Part shown: positions 1 to 9,008 of the stretch, one piece after another | How the letters are laid out: each line of letters starts with the position of its first letter | How positions within the stretch are numbered: the first letter of the stretch is position 1 | From: Hamiltosporidium magnivora | Lineage: Eukaryota; Microsporidia; Dubosqiidae | Length of the DNA stretch: 10,705 bases | Direction: 5' to 3' | Assembly: GCA_004325065.1 (NCBI GenBank) | Contig: PITI01000575.1 | Span: 1 to 10,705, forward strand | The notes under the pieces: model-generated | Seen by the model: the letters and a program-made list of their open reading frames with translations, nothing else | Told to the model about the DNA's origin: nothing | Databases searched by the model: none | Made by a program: the position numbers and the translations under genes

Positions 1-1092
1 TATAGTTTCTTTATAGAGAAATCAATGTAAATATTCATTTAATTCAAATTTATTTGATATCCTCGTGTTTTTGGTAAGTCTATTTATATATCTCTTGATA
101 TCTATATTAGAGGTTTTGTGTACTATTAAATTTACGAGGTAATTTTTGATTTGATTTGTTCAAGTAGCTGTACCGATTGACATGAGTATATGACGGTTTC
201 AGATGAAATTTAAGTTTAAGCTAACTATTCTAATCAAGAACAATAGATTGAATTCATTTACCGAATCCGAGACTATTAATCTTATAGATACAAGTAGAAT
301 TTAATAAATGAAATAAATGAAGAAAGTACATATATAATTAACAACTGCCTTATTTTATTAAGTTGTCTTATATCAAATATGTAAAAAGCAATGAGGAAAT
401 ACTATTAGCCCTATCGCATTATTTCTATCGCAGTGTAAATTATAATGAACGGGATAAAATGCCGGTTTTCTTAAGCTTCGATTCTTATTTTGTTAGTTTT
501 CTTAGATTTTCTTGATAAAAAAAACATTCAATTTTTGAGTACTTAATTCCGACTTTTTGATTTTCTTTATTGTGCATTCTAAAAAAGATAAATAAAGTAT
601 AATTGTTCAAATTAAAAATCTATAGCTGACGAGCAATTATTGGGTTCCATATTCCAAAAGTAAATTTGATTCTCAGGATTTATATTTTGAGTTTTCCAAA
701 TATATAGTTTTAGAATTATAGCTATAATTATCGAAAGGTATCAAATTTAAGTCTATATACAAAAAGGTTGGTCTTTAAACGCCCCAATCAAAATAAAACA
801 AGCTTAACCAACACTTTTCTGATATTATATTGTATTACATTAAAAATTCGCCAGTTAACACTTATTAATTTTAAACTAAAAAAATAACTTATAATTTTTT
901 TTCGATAACAAAACTTAGCATTCTACGATCGAATCATCGATGAAAATCAGTCTTTTTTCTTTTGAATAAATTATAAATGAGCAGTCAAATAATTTAGAGA
1001 AAATACAAATCAAGCCGATATGCTCGGTAATGGCCTCGAATATGGTTGCTTTAGATGAAATATTAAAGTAATTTCGCTCAGATACCATTTAA
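1..1092 (+). pseudogene. Copy A: decayed, truncated LRR-family gene (N-terminal half only, enters from left edge)
   Basis: No open frame survives, but fragments line up in order with the N-terminal domain of copy B. Codons from 328 read TYIINNCLILLSC against TYYLKCILILLKC (B residues 141-153). After a frame change they continue from 384 as KSNEEILLALSHYFY against B VENRSLLEFLQSLFFY. Upstream, 133-186 (YEV...TD*HE) resembles B FEV...EDKHE (96-112), and 82-108 (IYISLDIYI) resembles IIIVFDVDIWY. Weaker matches are the open stretch 714-884 and 970-1068 (NNLEKIQIK). The B signal peptide would fall before base 1, so the gene starts outside the window. Nothing matching the B LRR region lies between 1092 and the start of B, so the C-terminal half seems deleted. 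Homology was judged by eye; the 328-430 block is the strongest part. Confidence 0.5.
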
Positions 1093-1150
1093 ATATTGTG
1101 AAAAATGGTATATAAAATGGATTTCTTTTGTTTTCTAAATAATTTTTATA

Positions 1151-1170
1151 GATTAAAAGAATTCTTAATC
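1151..1170. repeat. Short imperfect palindrome upstream of copy B
   Basis: The ten bases AAGAATTCTT (1157-1166) are a perfect palindrome, flanked by GATT on the left (after two extra A) and AATC on the right. A related AATTAAGAATT follows at about 1190. It lies in the 160-base AT-rich gap between copies A and B, about 85 bases before the copy B start codon. It could be a regulatory site or simply chance in AT-rich DNA; I see no second copy upstream of C. Confidence 0.3.
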
Positions 1171-1252
1171 AAAAAACTATTTTTTAAATTAATTAAGAAT
1201 TGATTGTAAAAAAATTAAAAACATTTTTATATTCTTTACTCTTAGACTTTTA

Positions 1253-2023
1253 ATGAAGAGCAGAAAATTTGACTACAAATTCTTGTCAATATCTTTGCAG
1301 ATTCTGCTTGCTTTATTATCAATTGAATGTGTCAACACATACAAATTCGTATATAGCTTCGAAAAAAACGGAGACTCTGAAATATTTTTTTTTTGTGAAA
1401 ATTGTGAACGAAAAGCGTTTAACCTGCCGAGACACCGTGAAGATGGCATAATTATAGTTTTTGATGTGGACATCTGGTATGAACTCAGAAGAGAAAATCA
1501 TATATTTACATATAGAAATGAGAACTCTATTGCTTTTGAGGTTTTTAACAACTTCTTGTATTTGAAGGAATCAGAAGACAAGCATGAAAACGGAATAATT
1601 GGAAGCGATTTTGAATTAGCTTATTTTTTAAAATTAACTGAAAATATTGCTGAATTTTCATTTAAGTTAGATACTTATTATTTAAAATGTATTTTAATTC
1701 TCTTAAAATGCTTTGAGGTAGTTGAGAATAGGAGCCTACTTGAATTCCTACAGTCGCTATTCTTCTATGGATTAGTTGTACAAAAAGAAAGTCTATCAAG
1801 AAAAGACCGTTTTGATCTTGAAAACGCATTTCATTCAGATATATTTAAAAAACTGAATTTTTCTATTCAGAAAAGTTTATGTTATACTTTTTTAAATATG
1901 TTTATGATAACATTTGTCTTCAATGATGGTAATCTAATTATATTAGAAAAAGCCAATGAATTATATGATATTCTACTATTTGATAAACATATTCCGTATA
2001 AAAATTTACTGTTCAATGATTGA
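1253..2023 (+). CDS. Intact first segment of copy B: predicted secreted 256-residue N-terminal domain
   Basis: This segment could still be translated as a protein of 256 residues. The start is the ATG of MKSRKFDYK: a basic n-region followed by a hydrophobic stretch (about residues 10-24, FLSISLQILLALLSI), which is a typical secretory signal peptide with likely cleavage near residues 25-28. Cysteines at 26, 48 and 51 (CENC) could form disulfides after export. The rest is mixed alpha/beta-like sequence with no motif I recognise. The block EFSFKLDTYYLKCILILLK (134-152) is the best conserved across the array, recurring in A, C and probably D. A run of ten T at 1385-1394 lies in frame within the FFF stretch and is a likely slippage site, but the frame holds through it. 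The ORF ends at TGA 2021, after which the frame reopens at once. Confidence 0.6.
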   Translation: MKSRKFDYKFLSISLQILLALLSIECVNTYKFVYSFEKNGDSEIFFFCENCERKAFNLPRHREDGIIIVFDVDIWYELRRENHIFTYRNENSIAFEVFNNFLYLKESEDKHENGIIGSDFELAYFLKLTENIAEFSFKLDTYYLKCILILLKCFEVVENRSLLEFLQSLFFYGLVVQKESLSRKDRFDLENAFHSDIFKKLNFSIQKSLCYTFLNMFMITFVFNDGNLIILEKANELYDILLFDKHIPYKNLLFND

Positions 2024-2335
2024 AAAGCCTTTTCCATATTAGAAAAAACTTTAAAATATTCAAATACATTTGAAATTTTTACATTTATATTGAATTTGCT
2101 TAATATTAATTCGATTATAATTGATAACAAAAAATCTAAACCCTTGGATTTTGATGTTCAATTCAACATCGTTTCACTCGAAAATTTCAAATCATTTACA
2201 ATATCTAATTTCAATGAGTCTTCTTCTTTGCAATTTCTAAACCAATTCAGTAAGCATGTTAGGAAAGACGTCGAATTTGGTAGATTAGTAAATGTGTCTT
2301 GCACGTTTCCAACTTTTCATGCATTATTTTACTAA

Positions 2336-3502
2336 CAAAAACTTAAAGGTATAATTCTAAAGAATCTCAATATAGATAATGATTATTGTATACCAAATAT
2401 ATTTACAGATTCAATTGCCACATTGGATTATCTAAATTTCGGAGATGTCGTAATAAATTTTAATATTCATTCCTATTTTAGGCATGCAAACGTTCGCAGA
2501 ATTATACTTATTTTCTCTCGTTATAACACACAATATATATCTAATTATATGTCGGATCTTTTGACAGTATACATTAATATTTCATATCTCGATATTCAAT
2601 TTTTCGTCTATCGCATATCAGCAGGTTTTTGTAAATTTCTAATGTACTTAATGCATATAGAAACATTAAAAATATGTAATAGTGGAATTTCTCGAAAAAA
2701 TAGCATTCCAAAATTTTCAGAAGCTCTAGGAAATATGAAAAAATTAAAATATCTTAAAATACGAAAATTAGAAATTTCCCCAGAAGTTTATAATTGGATA
2801 TTTCAAAAGACATATATTAAAGTTATATACATTGAAAACTATACACCAAACGATGAACCCCTTACCATAAACAACTTCACCAATAATATTTCTCTAACCA
2901 AACTTGCTTTAATAAACGTTAGGATTGTTCTGTCTTTTGTTAATGAAATATTTAAATTGCAAAATTTGACAAAATTATCATTGGAATCATGTATTTTAGA
3001 ATCTTTTGAAGGTTCATTACCATTTACTTTGTTTACAAAAAATCTAATTTCGTTGTCTTTAAAATATACAGACTTAGTATTATACAAGTATGCGGACATC
3101 CTGAGTCAATTTACTTCATTGAGGCATTTGAATATATCAAGAGGTAACCTACCGCCGAGTTACATTTCAAAGTTATCTTTGTTATGTAACTCGACCCTTA
3201 AAGTTCTTCACTGTAAGTCATACACTTTGGATAAAAAAGATTTAGTAAGAATATCAAAACTAGAAGTTTTAGAACAACTAAAACTCCTTGATTGCAAATT
3301 TCTTTATTGTAATTTTTTTGATTTGGGCAAGGAATGTAAGTTCTATAATTCTTTGTATGCTTTAAATTTATATTCTACAATATTGTGCAATGAAGATATT
3401 ATATTTTTAAAAAAAATTAAAAATTTGAGATTTTTATCACTGAGACTTTACGATCTAGATATTAAAATTTTAAAAAGTTGCCTTTTTTTTCACTCTCTAT
3501 AG
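2336..3502 (+). CDS. LRR segment of copy B (open frame after the second stop)
   Basis: The frame is open for 388 codons between the TAA at 2333 and the TAG at 3500; the first in-frame ATG is at 2549, so an independent product would have 317 residues. It holds a regular leucine-rich repeat array of the LxxLxL type: LKYLKI, LTKLAL, LTKLSL, LISLSL, LRHLNI, LKVLHC, LEQLKL, LYALNL and LRFLSL begin near codons 498, 548, 572, 598, 623, 649, 673, 701 and 725 of the full frame. Apart from a gap of 50 (one repeat probably degenerate) the spacing is 24-28 residues, as expected for LRRs, which form a curved solenoid used for protein binding. It has no signal peptide of its own, so it is more likely part of the broken copy B than a separate gene. 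Confidence 0.55.
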   Translation, partial: QKLKGIILKNLNIDNDYCIPNIFTDSIATLDYLNFGDVVINFNIHSYFRHANVRRIILIFSRYNTQYISNYMSDLLTVYINISYLDIQFFVYRISAGFCKFLMYLMHIETLKICNSGISRKNSIPKFSEALGNMKKLKYLKIRKLEISPEVYNWIFQKTYIKVIYIENYTPNDEPLTINNFTNNISLTKLALINVRIVLSFVNEIFKLQNLTKLSLESCILESFEGSLPFTLFTKNLISLSLKYTDLVLYKYADILSQFTSLRHLNISRGNLPPSYISKLSLLCNSTLKVLHCKSYTLDKKDLVRISKLEVLEQLKLLDCKFLYCNFFDLGKECKFYNSLYALNLYSTILCNEDIIFLKKIKNLRFLSLRLYDLDIKILKSCLFFHSL

Positions 3503-3920
3503 AAAAATTATGTTGCGACATAAATTATATAGAATACATAGATCTAAAGTATATTTGAAAGAGAAAGATATATTAGCATATTAATCTAGGAAACCATTTA
3601 AGTAATAAAAAAAAGTTGTTTTTAGACGGAAAGTTTAAATTATTTTTTATTGTTTTATATATTTAAATTTCTTCATGAAGTCTTTCTTCGATAAAATACA
3701 ATACATATTCCCAGAGGTTAATAAAAGCTTCTTAAATTCAAGTAATTCTGGTTTGTCCAACTTACTACAATTAAATGGATAAAGAAAATATAAAATTTTT
3801 GATATTAAATTAAAGTTCTGTTCATTCTTATATTAAAAGAGTATTCCATTAATAATATCTGGGAATGAAACATGGAGCTTCTTGAAGTCCCAATTAAAAA
3901 ATAACAAAAAGTTTTAATTT
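3503..3920 (+). pseudogene. Decayed 3' tail of copy B
   Basis: After the TAG at 3500 the LRR-like reading continues in another frame: SLSIEKLCCDINYIEYIDLKYI is read from about 3490 (split here by its stop at 3556), then HINLGNHLSNKKKLFLDG from 3577. The switch coincides with a run of eight T at 3483-3490, consistent with a one-base loss there. A third frame from ATG 3675 gives 35 codons (FPEVNKSFLNSS, then LSNLLQLNG) to TAA 3780 and continues with two further stops to 3920. The region therefore looks like the remaining C-terminal LRRs of copy B after one or two frameshifts. The frame assignment past 3560 is tentative. Confidence 0.4.
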
Positions 3921-3952
3921 GCAACATAATAATTCAATTTAAATAGTTTAAT

Positions 3953-6315
3953 ATGTCGAAACTTTTTTTTTGTGTTTATATCTTAGTATTTTAAATTTCA
4001 GTTTCTTCGATAGATTACGGATAAGGTCGCTATATTTTTATTTGCTGTAAAATATAAATTTTTTTCTTAAAAAAAGGTTTAACGCTTTTTTAGCAGAATT
4101 ATTAAATTTGTTTGTCGTAGGCTTATATTCGGAGGGCTCTTTAATTGCTTTTGTTTCCTATATTATTTCTGCATAAGTTCCATAATATTACTCGGAATCG
4201 TTACAACATCCGTATATTTCCTCCAAGGAGATATAAGCTCGCTTGTATTATCTTCGACTATCTATTTCTTTACTGTTTAGATTTTATGAATATTCAGAGG
4301 GTTTTTATTCTTTCCAAGTTTTCTCGTATGAATATTCATTTAAGCTACCATGATTTAAACAAATTTATTTGCAATTATTGTTAAAAAGTAAACAAACATG
4401 TTCTTTATGGTTTAATTTATAGATTCTGTAGAGAATCTCGCAAAACTTGAGTTTTGATATGTGTTTTTTTCCATTAGCAAGAAAATATATTAAATGTTAC
4501 AAGGTAAATAACAGCACAGTCTTCCTGCGTTCTTTCATGTATATTCATATATTTTTAAGGATTTATTCACAGTGTAATTTATATTCGCATGTTTAAGAAG
4601 ATACGGCCAGTACAGTGCTCATGTGATAGATATTCATAAAACATTCGAATTCTATGTTATTATGTTTTTAAGTATTACTTGCAAAAAGAGACTATTTTTA
4701 AATCCAAATTGGTCGCCAGTTTAATTCTAAATAATAGTTTAATAAGTGACAAATGAATCCAAATGCTTTAGATCAAAATTTGTGGCATAGTAAAGAAATT
4801 TGTCGTTAAAAAAACAAATAACTTTAAGTATTCATGTTTTACGCTAACAATATCCTTTTTATAAATCTAAAATCTCCAACATATTTTTGTATAGGTGATT
4901 TGTGTATTATAAGTTGTCTAGCCAATTATTTCTTTGATGTTATAAGGCGAATAAATAAAATTCGATGCAAATAAATAATAATAAATAATTATCTTTACAT
5001 ATTAGAGAATAGTATAACATCTAAGTTGAAAAATTTTAGAATTGGTAATCATATTTCTTTAAATAATTTTAATTATAATAGTTTCTCTAAATTTATAAGA
5101 TTTATTGGTATTTATTTCAAATCAAATCATTACAAAGGCTTAAAGACTTTTTTACAGCTTAGAAAGCTGCAAAACATATTAAAGTTCTTGAAAATTATAT
5201 TTGAGATAAATACACGTATAATGTTAATTGGGAATTTGCCATATATAGCCTAGAGAATAATATAGCCATCTCAATTTTTGATTTGGAATTTACAAGTTAA
5301 ATTTTATAAAATTTTAAGAGTAAATATGAATTCAAGACGTGTTTTATTCCTTGGTTTGGATAAAGAATTACAAAGTGCTTGTTAAGCAACATTTATGTAA
5401 ATTTTATATTAAGACTAAATTAAACTCATAGAAATAGATCTAGATCCAAAAATTTTCTTTGTAATTCTTTATAATGTCTGTTATTATACATTATATAGCG
5501 AAAAATACCAATATTAGTTCGTTAGAACAAAAAAAATTAAATTAACCTAGAATTGAACGCCGAGCACTTTCATATTTTCTAGGAAATAGATTTTAAGATG
5601 AAAGCGTATATAAGAAAAAATCCGATTTCAAAATCTAAAATGAAAGATCAAAAATATATATTTTAGAAACGGGTAAAGACTTACAAATTGTTTATAAGTA
5701 TAAAATACAAAAATTTATCGTAGAATTATAAGAACTAAAAAATTTTGAAAGCCTATATTCTGGTTAATTTGAAGTATTATATTTAAGTGTAGCGAAACCA
5801 CACTTAATGTGACCTAGTATGTAATAATTGCAGAAACTAATCTGGATCTCGCAAAGTTTAAATAAGACTAAGAATTTAAGGTCAAAAGCATCTGATTATA
5901 TTTATTAAAAGTGTCGAAACAGTTTCTTCTAAACAATATAAAAAACCTTCGTGTCGGAATCAAATGTTAAATATAGTTTTAGGAAAGCAGCATTGTGTGT
6001 TATACAATATGATAATTAACATACAGAATGTAATTTAACTTTATATAATACACAAAAGAAAGAAGAGTAAAGGCAAAATATTTATAAAAATATAATAAAA
6101 ACGCAGTATAAAACTCCGAAAAGCCAAAGTAATAGCTCAAAATCCAAAAAGAGTAAAAAAGCTACAACAGATACAAAAAACAACTAAAAAGATATACATA
6201 TATGAAATATTTTTGCAAGTTTTAAAAAATATCCATCGATTACTTAAAGGCATAAGTAATTGCATTTCAAACGTAAATTTTTTTTATAAATATGATCTGA
6301 TTTGGCCGAAACCTT
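3953..6315 (+). pseudogene. Copy C: heavily decayed LRR-family gene
   Basis: The likely start is ATG 3953 (MSKLFFCVYILVF, signal-peptide-like), which breaks at a nine-T run (3963-3971) and continues in the neighbouring frame. From 4081 to 5382 a single frame has about 20 stops in 434 codons, about half the number expected by chance. Blocks match copy B in order: 4330 EYSFKLP*FKQIYLQLLLK against EFSFKLDTYYLKCILILLK; 5083 FSKFIR against FSKHVR; 5161 RKLQNILKFLKI against QKLKGIILKNLNI; 5317 RVNMNSRRVLFLGL against RHANVRRIILIFS; and 5434 IDLDPKIFFV against ISYLDIQFFV. LRR-like text then appears in other frames: ELKNFESLYSG near 5730, NNIKNLRVGIKC ending at 5967, and a 72-codon open run at 6099-6314. 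From ATG to the first block is 377 bases here and 399 in B, which supports the start. It is not translatable as one protein. Confidence 0.6.
4975..5253 (+). pseudogene. Longest surviving open segment of copy C (92 codons)
   Basis: An open stretch of 92 codons ends at TAG 5251. It begins straight after a stop, has no convincing start codon and is not a gene of its own. It reads as LRR-like sequence (LKTFLQLRKLQNILKFLKI) and contains the FSKFIR and RKLQNILKFLKI blocks that align with copy B residues around its second stop codon. Two stops (5251, 5263) and then 39 more open codons (WNLQVKFYKILRVNMNSRR) continue the alignment in the same frame. Confidence 0.5.
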
Positions 6316-6735
6316 AAATATGTTTCTTTTCACCTGTAAACCTGTTTTAGCTCGCGATATCAAATTTATTTTATCATAAAATTTCAAAACATTTCCAATT
6401 TTCAGATAAACAAGACTGATATAGAACTATTGGCAAAACTTTAAAAACACGAATAATATGAAATACGATATAAGAAAGGCAAGTAAAAGGTTTTAAGAAA
6501 ATAGAAATTTAAAGCTGATAATAAATTAACTTTTCAATTTATTTTTGTCGAATTTGAAATGTGATTTTTTTGGTTTTGAATACATTCCTAGTTAATAGTT
6601 AATATACTACAATCTATACAGTTTTAAAAAGCCGATTCTCAATTGAAATATGAAGTGAAGTTTCTATATATATGAAGTGAAAACGTGGTCGAACATAAGT
6701 TATATACCAAAAGAGATGAGTTATGACGCGCATAT
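6316..6735. other. Gene-free gap between copies C and D
   Basis: No gene is supported here. A short run from ATG 6320 (MFLFTCKPVLARDIKFILS) looks faintly like a signal peptide, and 6540-6596 (NLFLSNLKCDFFGFEYIPS) looks faintly LRR-like. These may be the last traces of copy C or the first of copy D. I saw no tRNA, repeat or promoter motif. Confidence 0.35.
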
Positions 6736-8483
6736 ATGAAGATACAAAGAATGCAATTTTTTATTCCAAGCCATTGATTAAAAGTACAATTAAGCATGAT
6801 CGTTCCATTTTTAAAGCTAATTCCTTTTAACACAGATGTAACACAGTCCGCATGTAAATTAGCAGCTTTGCGAGTTACATGCATTTCATAAAGATGTTTA
6901 TTTTGACTGCTTAAGTTATCATTTGAAAGCAAAGGTTGCTTATGCAAATGGTAAAAGGTGTAGCAACATGTGATTCGCTAGATAATTAGAGGCAAATTCA
7001 CCAGTATTAACTACTATACCACTGGCAAAGTCCCTCTTTTTTAGCCACTAAAATGAATTAAATTGACAATTTTAGAAGTAAAAAGCACTGCATCGATATA
7101 AACAAATAAAAACATATAAAATAAATCGAAAAAAATAATTAACGAAGAAACCAGCTTTCCATGGCATTCAACCAAATGTTTTAACGAATGAAGTTTAGAT
7201 TACTGAGAAATTTACAAAAGTGACAATACATTTAGAAAATGCGTTTTAAGATCTATACATTACCTTCATATCCATAATAATATCATTCTGTTTATAAGAG
7301 AGGAAATCGACGTCAGAATGATAAAATAAAAATTTCAAAGTAAAAATATGCGTGGAATAAAACAAAGATTCAGCTGAAACTAATATTCCGCTCCAAAAAT
7401 ACTATTTTTCTTCCTGACGAAATTAGTGCTTTAAAACATTTACAACTAAAAATTAGAAATAAATGCGACATGATCATTTGGAGCTTCATTAAACTGATCC
7501 TATACTAATTACGAAAAATCTGGTAGAAAACGAAGCATTAAACGAGAATTGGTTTCCGAAATATATTAGCATACAATTATATCTTTTATGTGTCACTAAG
7601 GAATAATAATTTGTGTAATTTTATTAAATAAAAACATATACAAGTTGAGCAAAGTATTAAGAAATAATATAACCAAAAACACAATTATAAATATGTAATA
7701 TATAGTTTCTCGAAATAAATTCCTCTTTCGTACCTTAAAAAAAGCAAAACTAAACAAAAATGAACCTACAGGTTTTAGGATTATAGATCAGTCGTACATA
7801 TAAAATTAAATTTTTAAAAATAACCTTTTTTATAAATAATAGACACAAAAATATACAAATAATAATACGAAATAAGCTTAATACTATAAACTTTAGAATC
7901 TATTTAACTAATTCATTGGCATTAAGGCATTAGAAAAAAATCAGATAAAAGTAATCAAGAATTCTTTAGTGTGACGCAAAAAATATTTATCAAATCATTT
8001 TTATATTTTTTATTGAAGTACCATACATTAGAGAATTGTGGTTTTGAAATACATAAAGCAGGTATAATCATTTTATAGAGAACATGAACATTATATAGGC
8101 TGAACTAGTTAAATATCTAAAATAATAGAATCTTTACATATTTTAACAGTATTAATTGGTATTATTATTCCCTCTAGCCCAACGAAAGAAATCATTATAA
8201 AAAATCTTAGAAATCCATAAAGCTAATAGAAATTCCCGATAAAATATCTTTTAATCAAATAACCTGACACCTAGGCATCGATTTACAAAATATTTCATTT
8301 TTTTATAAAAGGTTGGATTAACCTTTCTCGGATATTAACGATGTTCTAGATTTTGAATTTTTAAATTCATCGAATATCATATTGGTGTCTTTCGGAAATC
8401 TATATCTTAGAGCTTTTCAAAATGAGATGTATAATTATTCAACCAAGAAGTTTCCGTATGTTTCTTTATGGCAAGTTGCCTGA
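6736..8483 (+). pseudogene. Copy D: most decayed LRR-family gene
   Basis: This copy is recognised by scattered blocks in copy B order. At 6902, FDCLSYHLKAK is compared with FDVDIWYELRRE. At 7207-7281, the residues from EIYKS through DNTFRKC are compared with EFSFKLDTYYLKC. The clearest block is 7986-8042, FIKSFLYFLLKYHTLENCG against B FCKFLMYLMHIETLKICNSG, preceded by QEFFSV against IQFFV. An open run of 53 codons (8322-8480) reads NIILVSFGNLYLRAFQ, and further on KKFPYVSLW, similar in layout to the B repeats around residues 598-625. The start is a guess: ATG 6736 (MKIQRMQFF) fits the spacing of B and C, about 2.75 kb per unit. Open runs at 7600-7695 and 7699-7800 lie inside but match nothing I recognise. 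Frames change several times. The assignment rests mainly on the 7986 block. Confidence 0.42.
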
Positions 8484-9008
8484 AGTTTAAGACGCAACTC
8501 GAAAAAGTTATCTGATTCATAAAAAAACACCAACATTTCTACATATTCTGAATAACTAGAACCTGTAAACCTACACCGATATACATATTGGATACTTAAA
8601 AAATATTCAAACCCTTCAATGCCATACCAATATATATAACTATCATTTAGCCATATTATCCTTTTAAAAAATTATATTTCTTTTCATATTCCCATACCCC
8701 AGACTTTTGGCCAAATCCATTAAGAATATATCTTAATGCTTTTACATGACAATTACCTACAATTTCAATATATTTTTTTACAATCTAGTTACATAAAAAA
8801 CTACAAAATAATTTTCTAGAAATAAATTCACTATTTAGTATATTTATTCTAATTATACTCATTTTTATAAAACATCCAAATTTTAATCTCATTAAATATC
8901 CAAACAAAAAGCCACATCAATTTTACATATAAATTACTAAACATATGGTTTTTTATAGGTTATTTTCTCTGTATTCCTTATATTCCTCTAAGATATAATT
9001 TACAATAA
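8484..9008. other. Gene-free spacer between the LRR array and the kinase gene
   Basis: There is no convincing gene. The + strand remains fairly open to about 8720, and so does the opposite strand at 8407-8646 (80 codons with two stops), but neither reading matches the LRR family or anything else I know. From about 8520 the + strand becomes strongly C over G, as in the kinase gene to the right, so this part probably belongs compositionally to the kinase side. The end of the spacer (8760-9008) is almost pure A+T. Confidence 0.4.

Larger units (their letters stand above)
1253..3502 (+). pseudogene. Copy B: secreted LRR-family gene, one 750-codon frame with two in-frame stops
   Basis: One reading frame runs from ATG 1253 to TAG 3500-3502 and is interrupted only by TGA at 2021-2023 (codon 257) and TAA at 2333-2335 (codon 361). 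At this base composition a random frame should stop roughly every ten to twelve codons, so the whole stretch is clearly coding-derived. Order: signal peptide (residues 1 to about 26), a non-repetitive N-terminal domain to about residue 490, then LRRs from about 498 to 740. Matches to copy C continue straight across the second stop (C RKLQNILKFLKI, B QKLKGIILKNLNI just after it), so the stops lie inside what was once a single protein. The family is not one I can name. Secreted LRR proteins in microsporidia are generally considered host-exposed; that role is inference here. Alternatives are readthrough or assembly errors at the two stops. Confidence 0.8.

Noticed and set aside
145..304. FVQVAVPIDMSI and following codons as a possible reverse-transcriptase C-terminal motif
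   Set aside because: The resemblance is short, is followed at once by a stop, and no RT catalytic motif is seen. Neighbouring frames fit copy A better.
1273..1501. Several 60-66 codon open frames on both strands inside copy B
   Set aside because: All overlap the signal-peptide and N-terminal coding region of copy B in other frames and have no features of their own.
1882..2130. 82-codon frame on the - strand
   Set aside because: It is antisense to the copy B frame across its first stop. The + strand reading is supported by copies A and C.
2839..3099. 86-codon frame on the - strand
   Set aside because: It is antisense to the LRR repeats, which have regular spacing on the + strand.
1253..3502. 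Alternative genetic code (TGA or TAA as sense) to explain the two stops in copy B
   Set aside because: The kinase frame has no internal TGA or TAA, and the two interrupting codons differ from each other. Mutation is simpler.
4145..4384. Open frame of about 79 codons on the + strand
   Set aside because: It begins at a TTG directly after a stop and lies in a different frame from the copy C blocks EYSFKL and YLQLLLK, so it is a shadow of pseudogene C.
6927..7050. Minus-strand run SGIVVNTGEFASNYLANH as a possible P-type ATPase or transposase fragment
   Set aside because: Only about 35 codons, with no signature motif of either family nearby.
8407..8646. 80-codon stretch on the - strand with two stops and membrane-like text
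   Set aside because: It overlaps the LRR-like end of copy D on the other strand, matches nothing known to me, and length alone is not significant in this composition.
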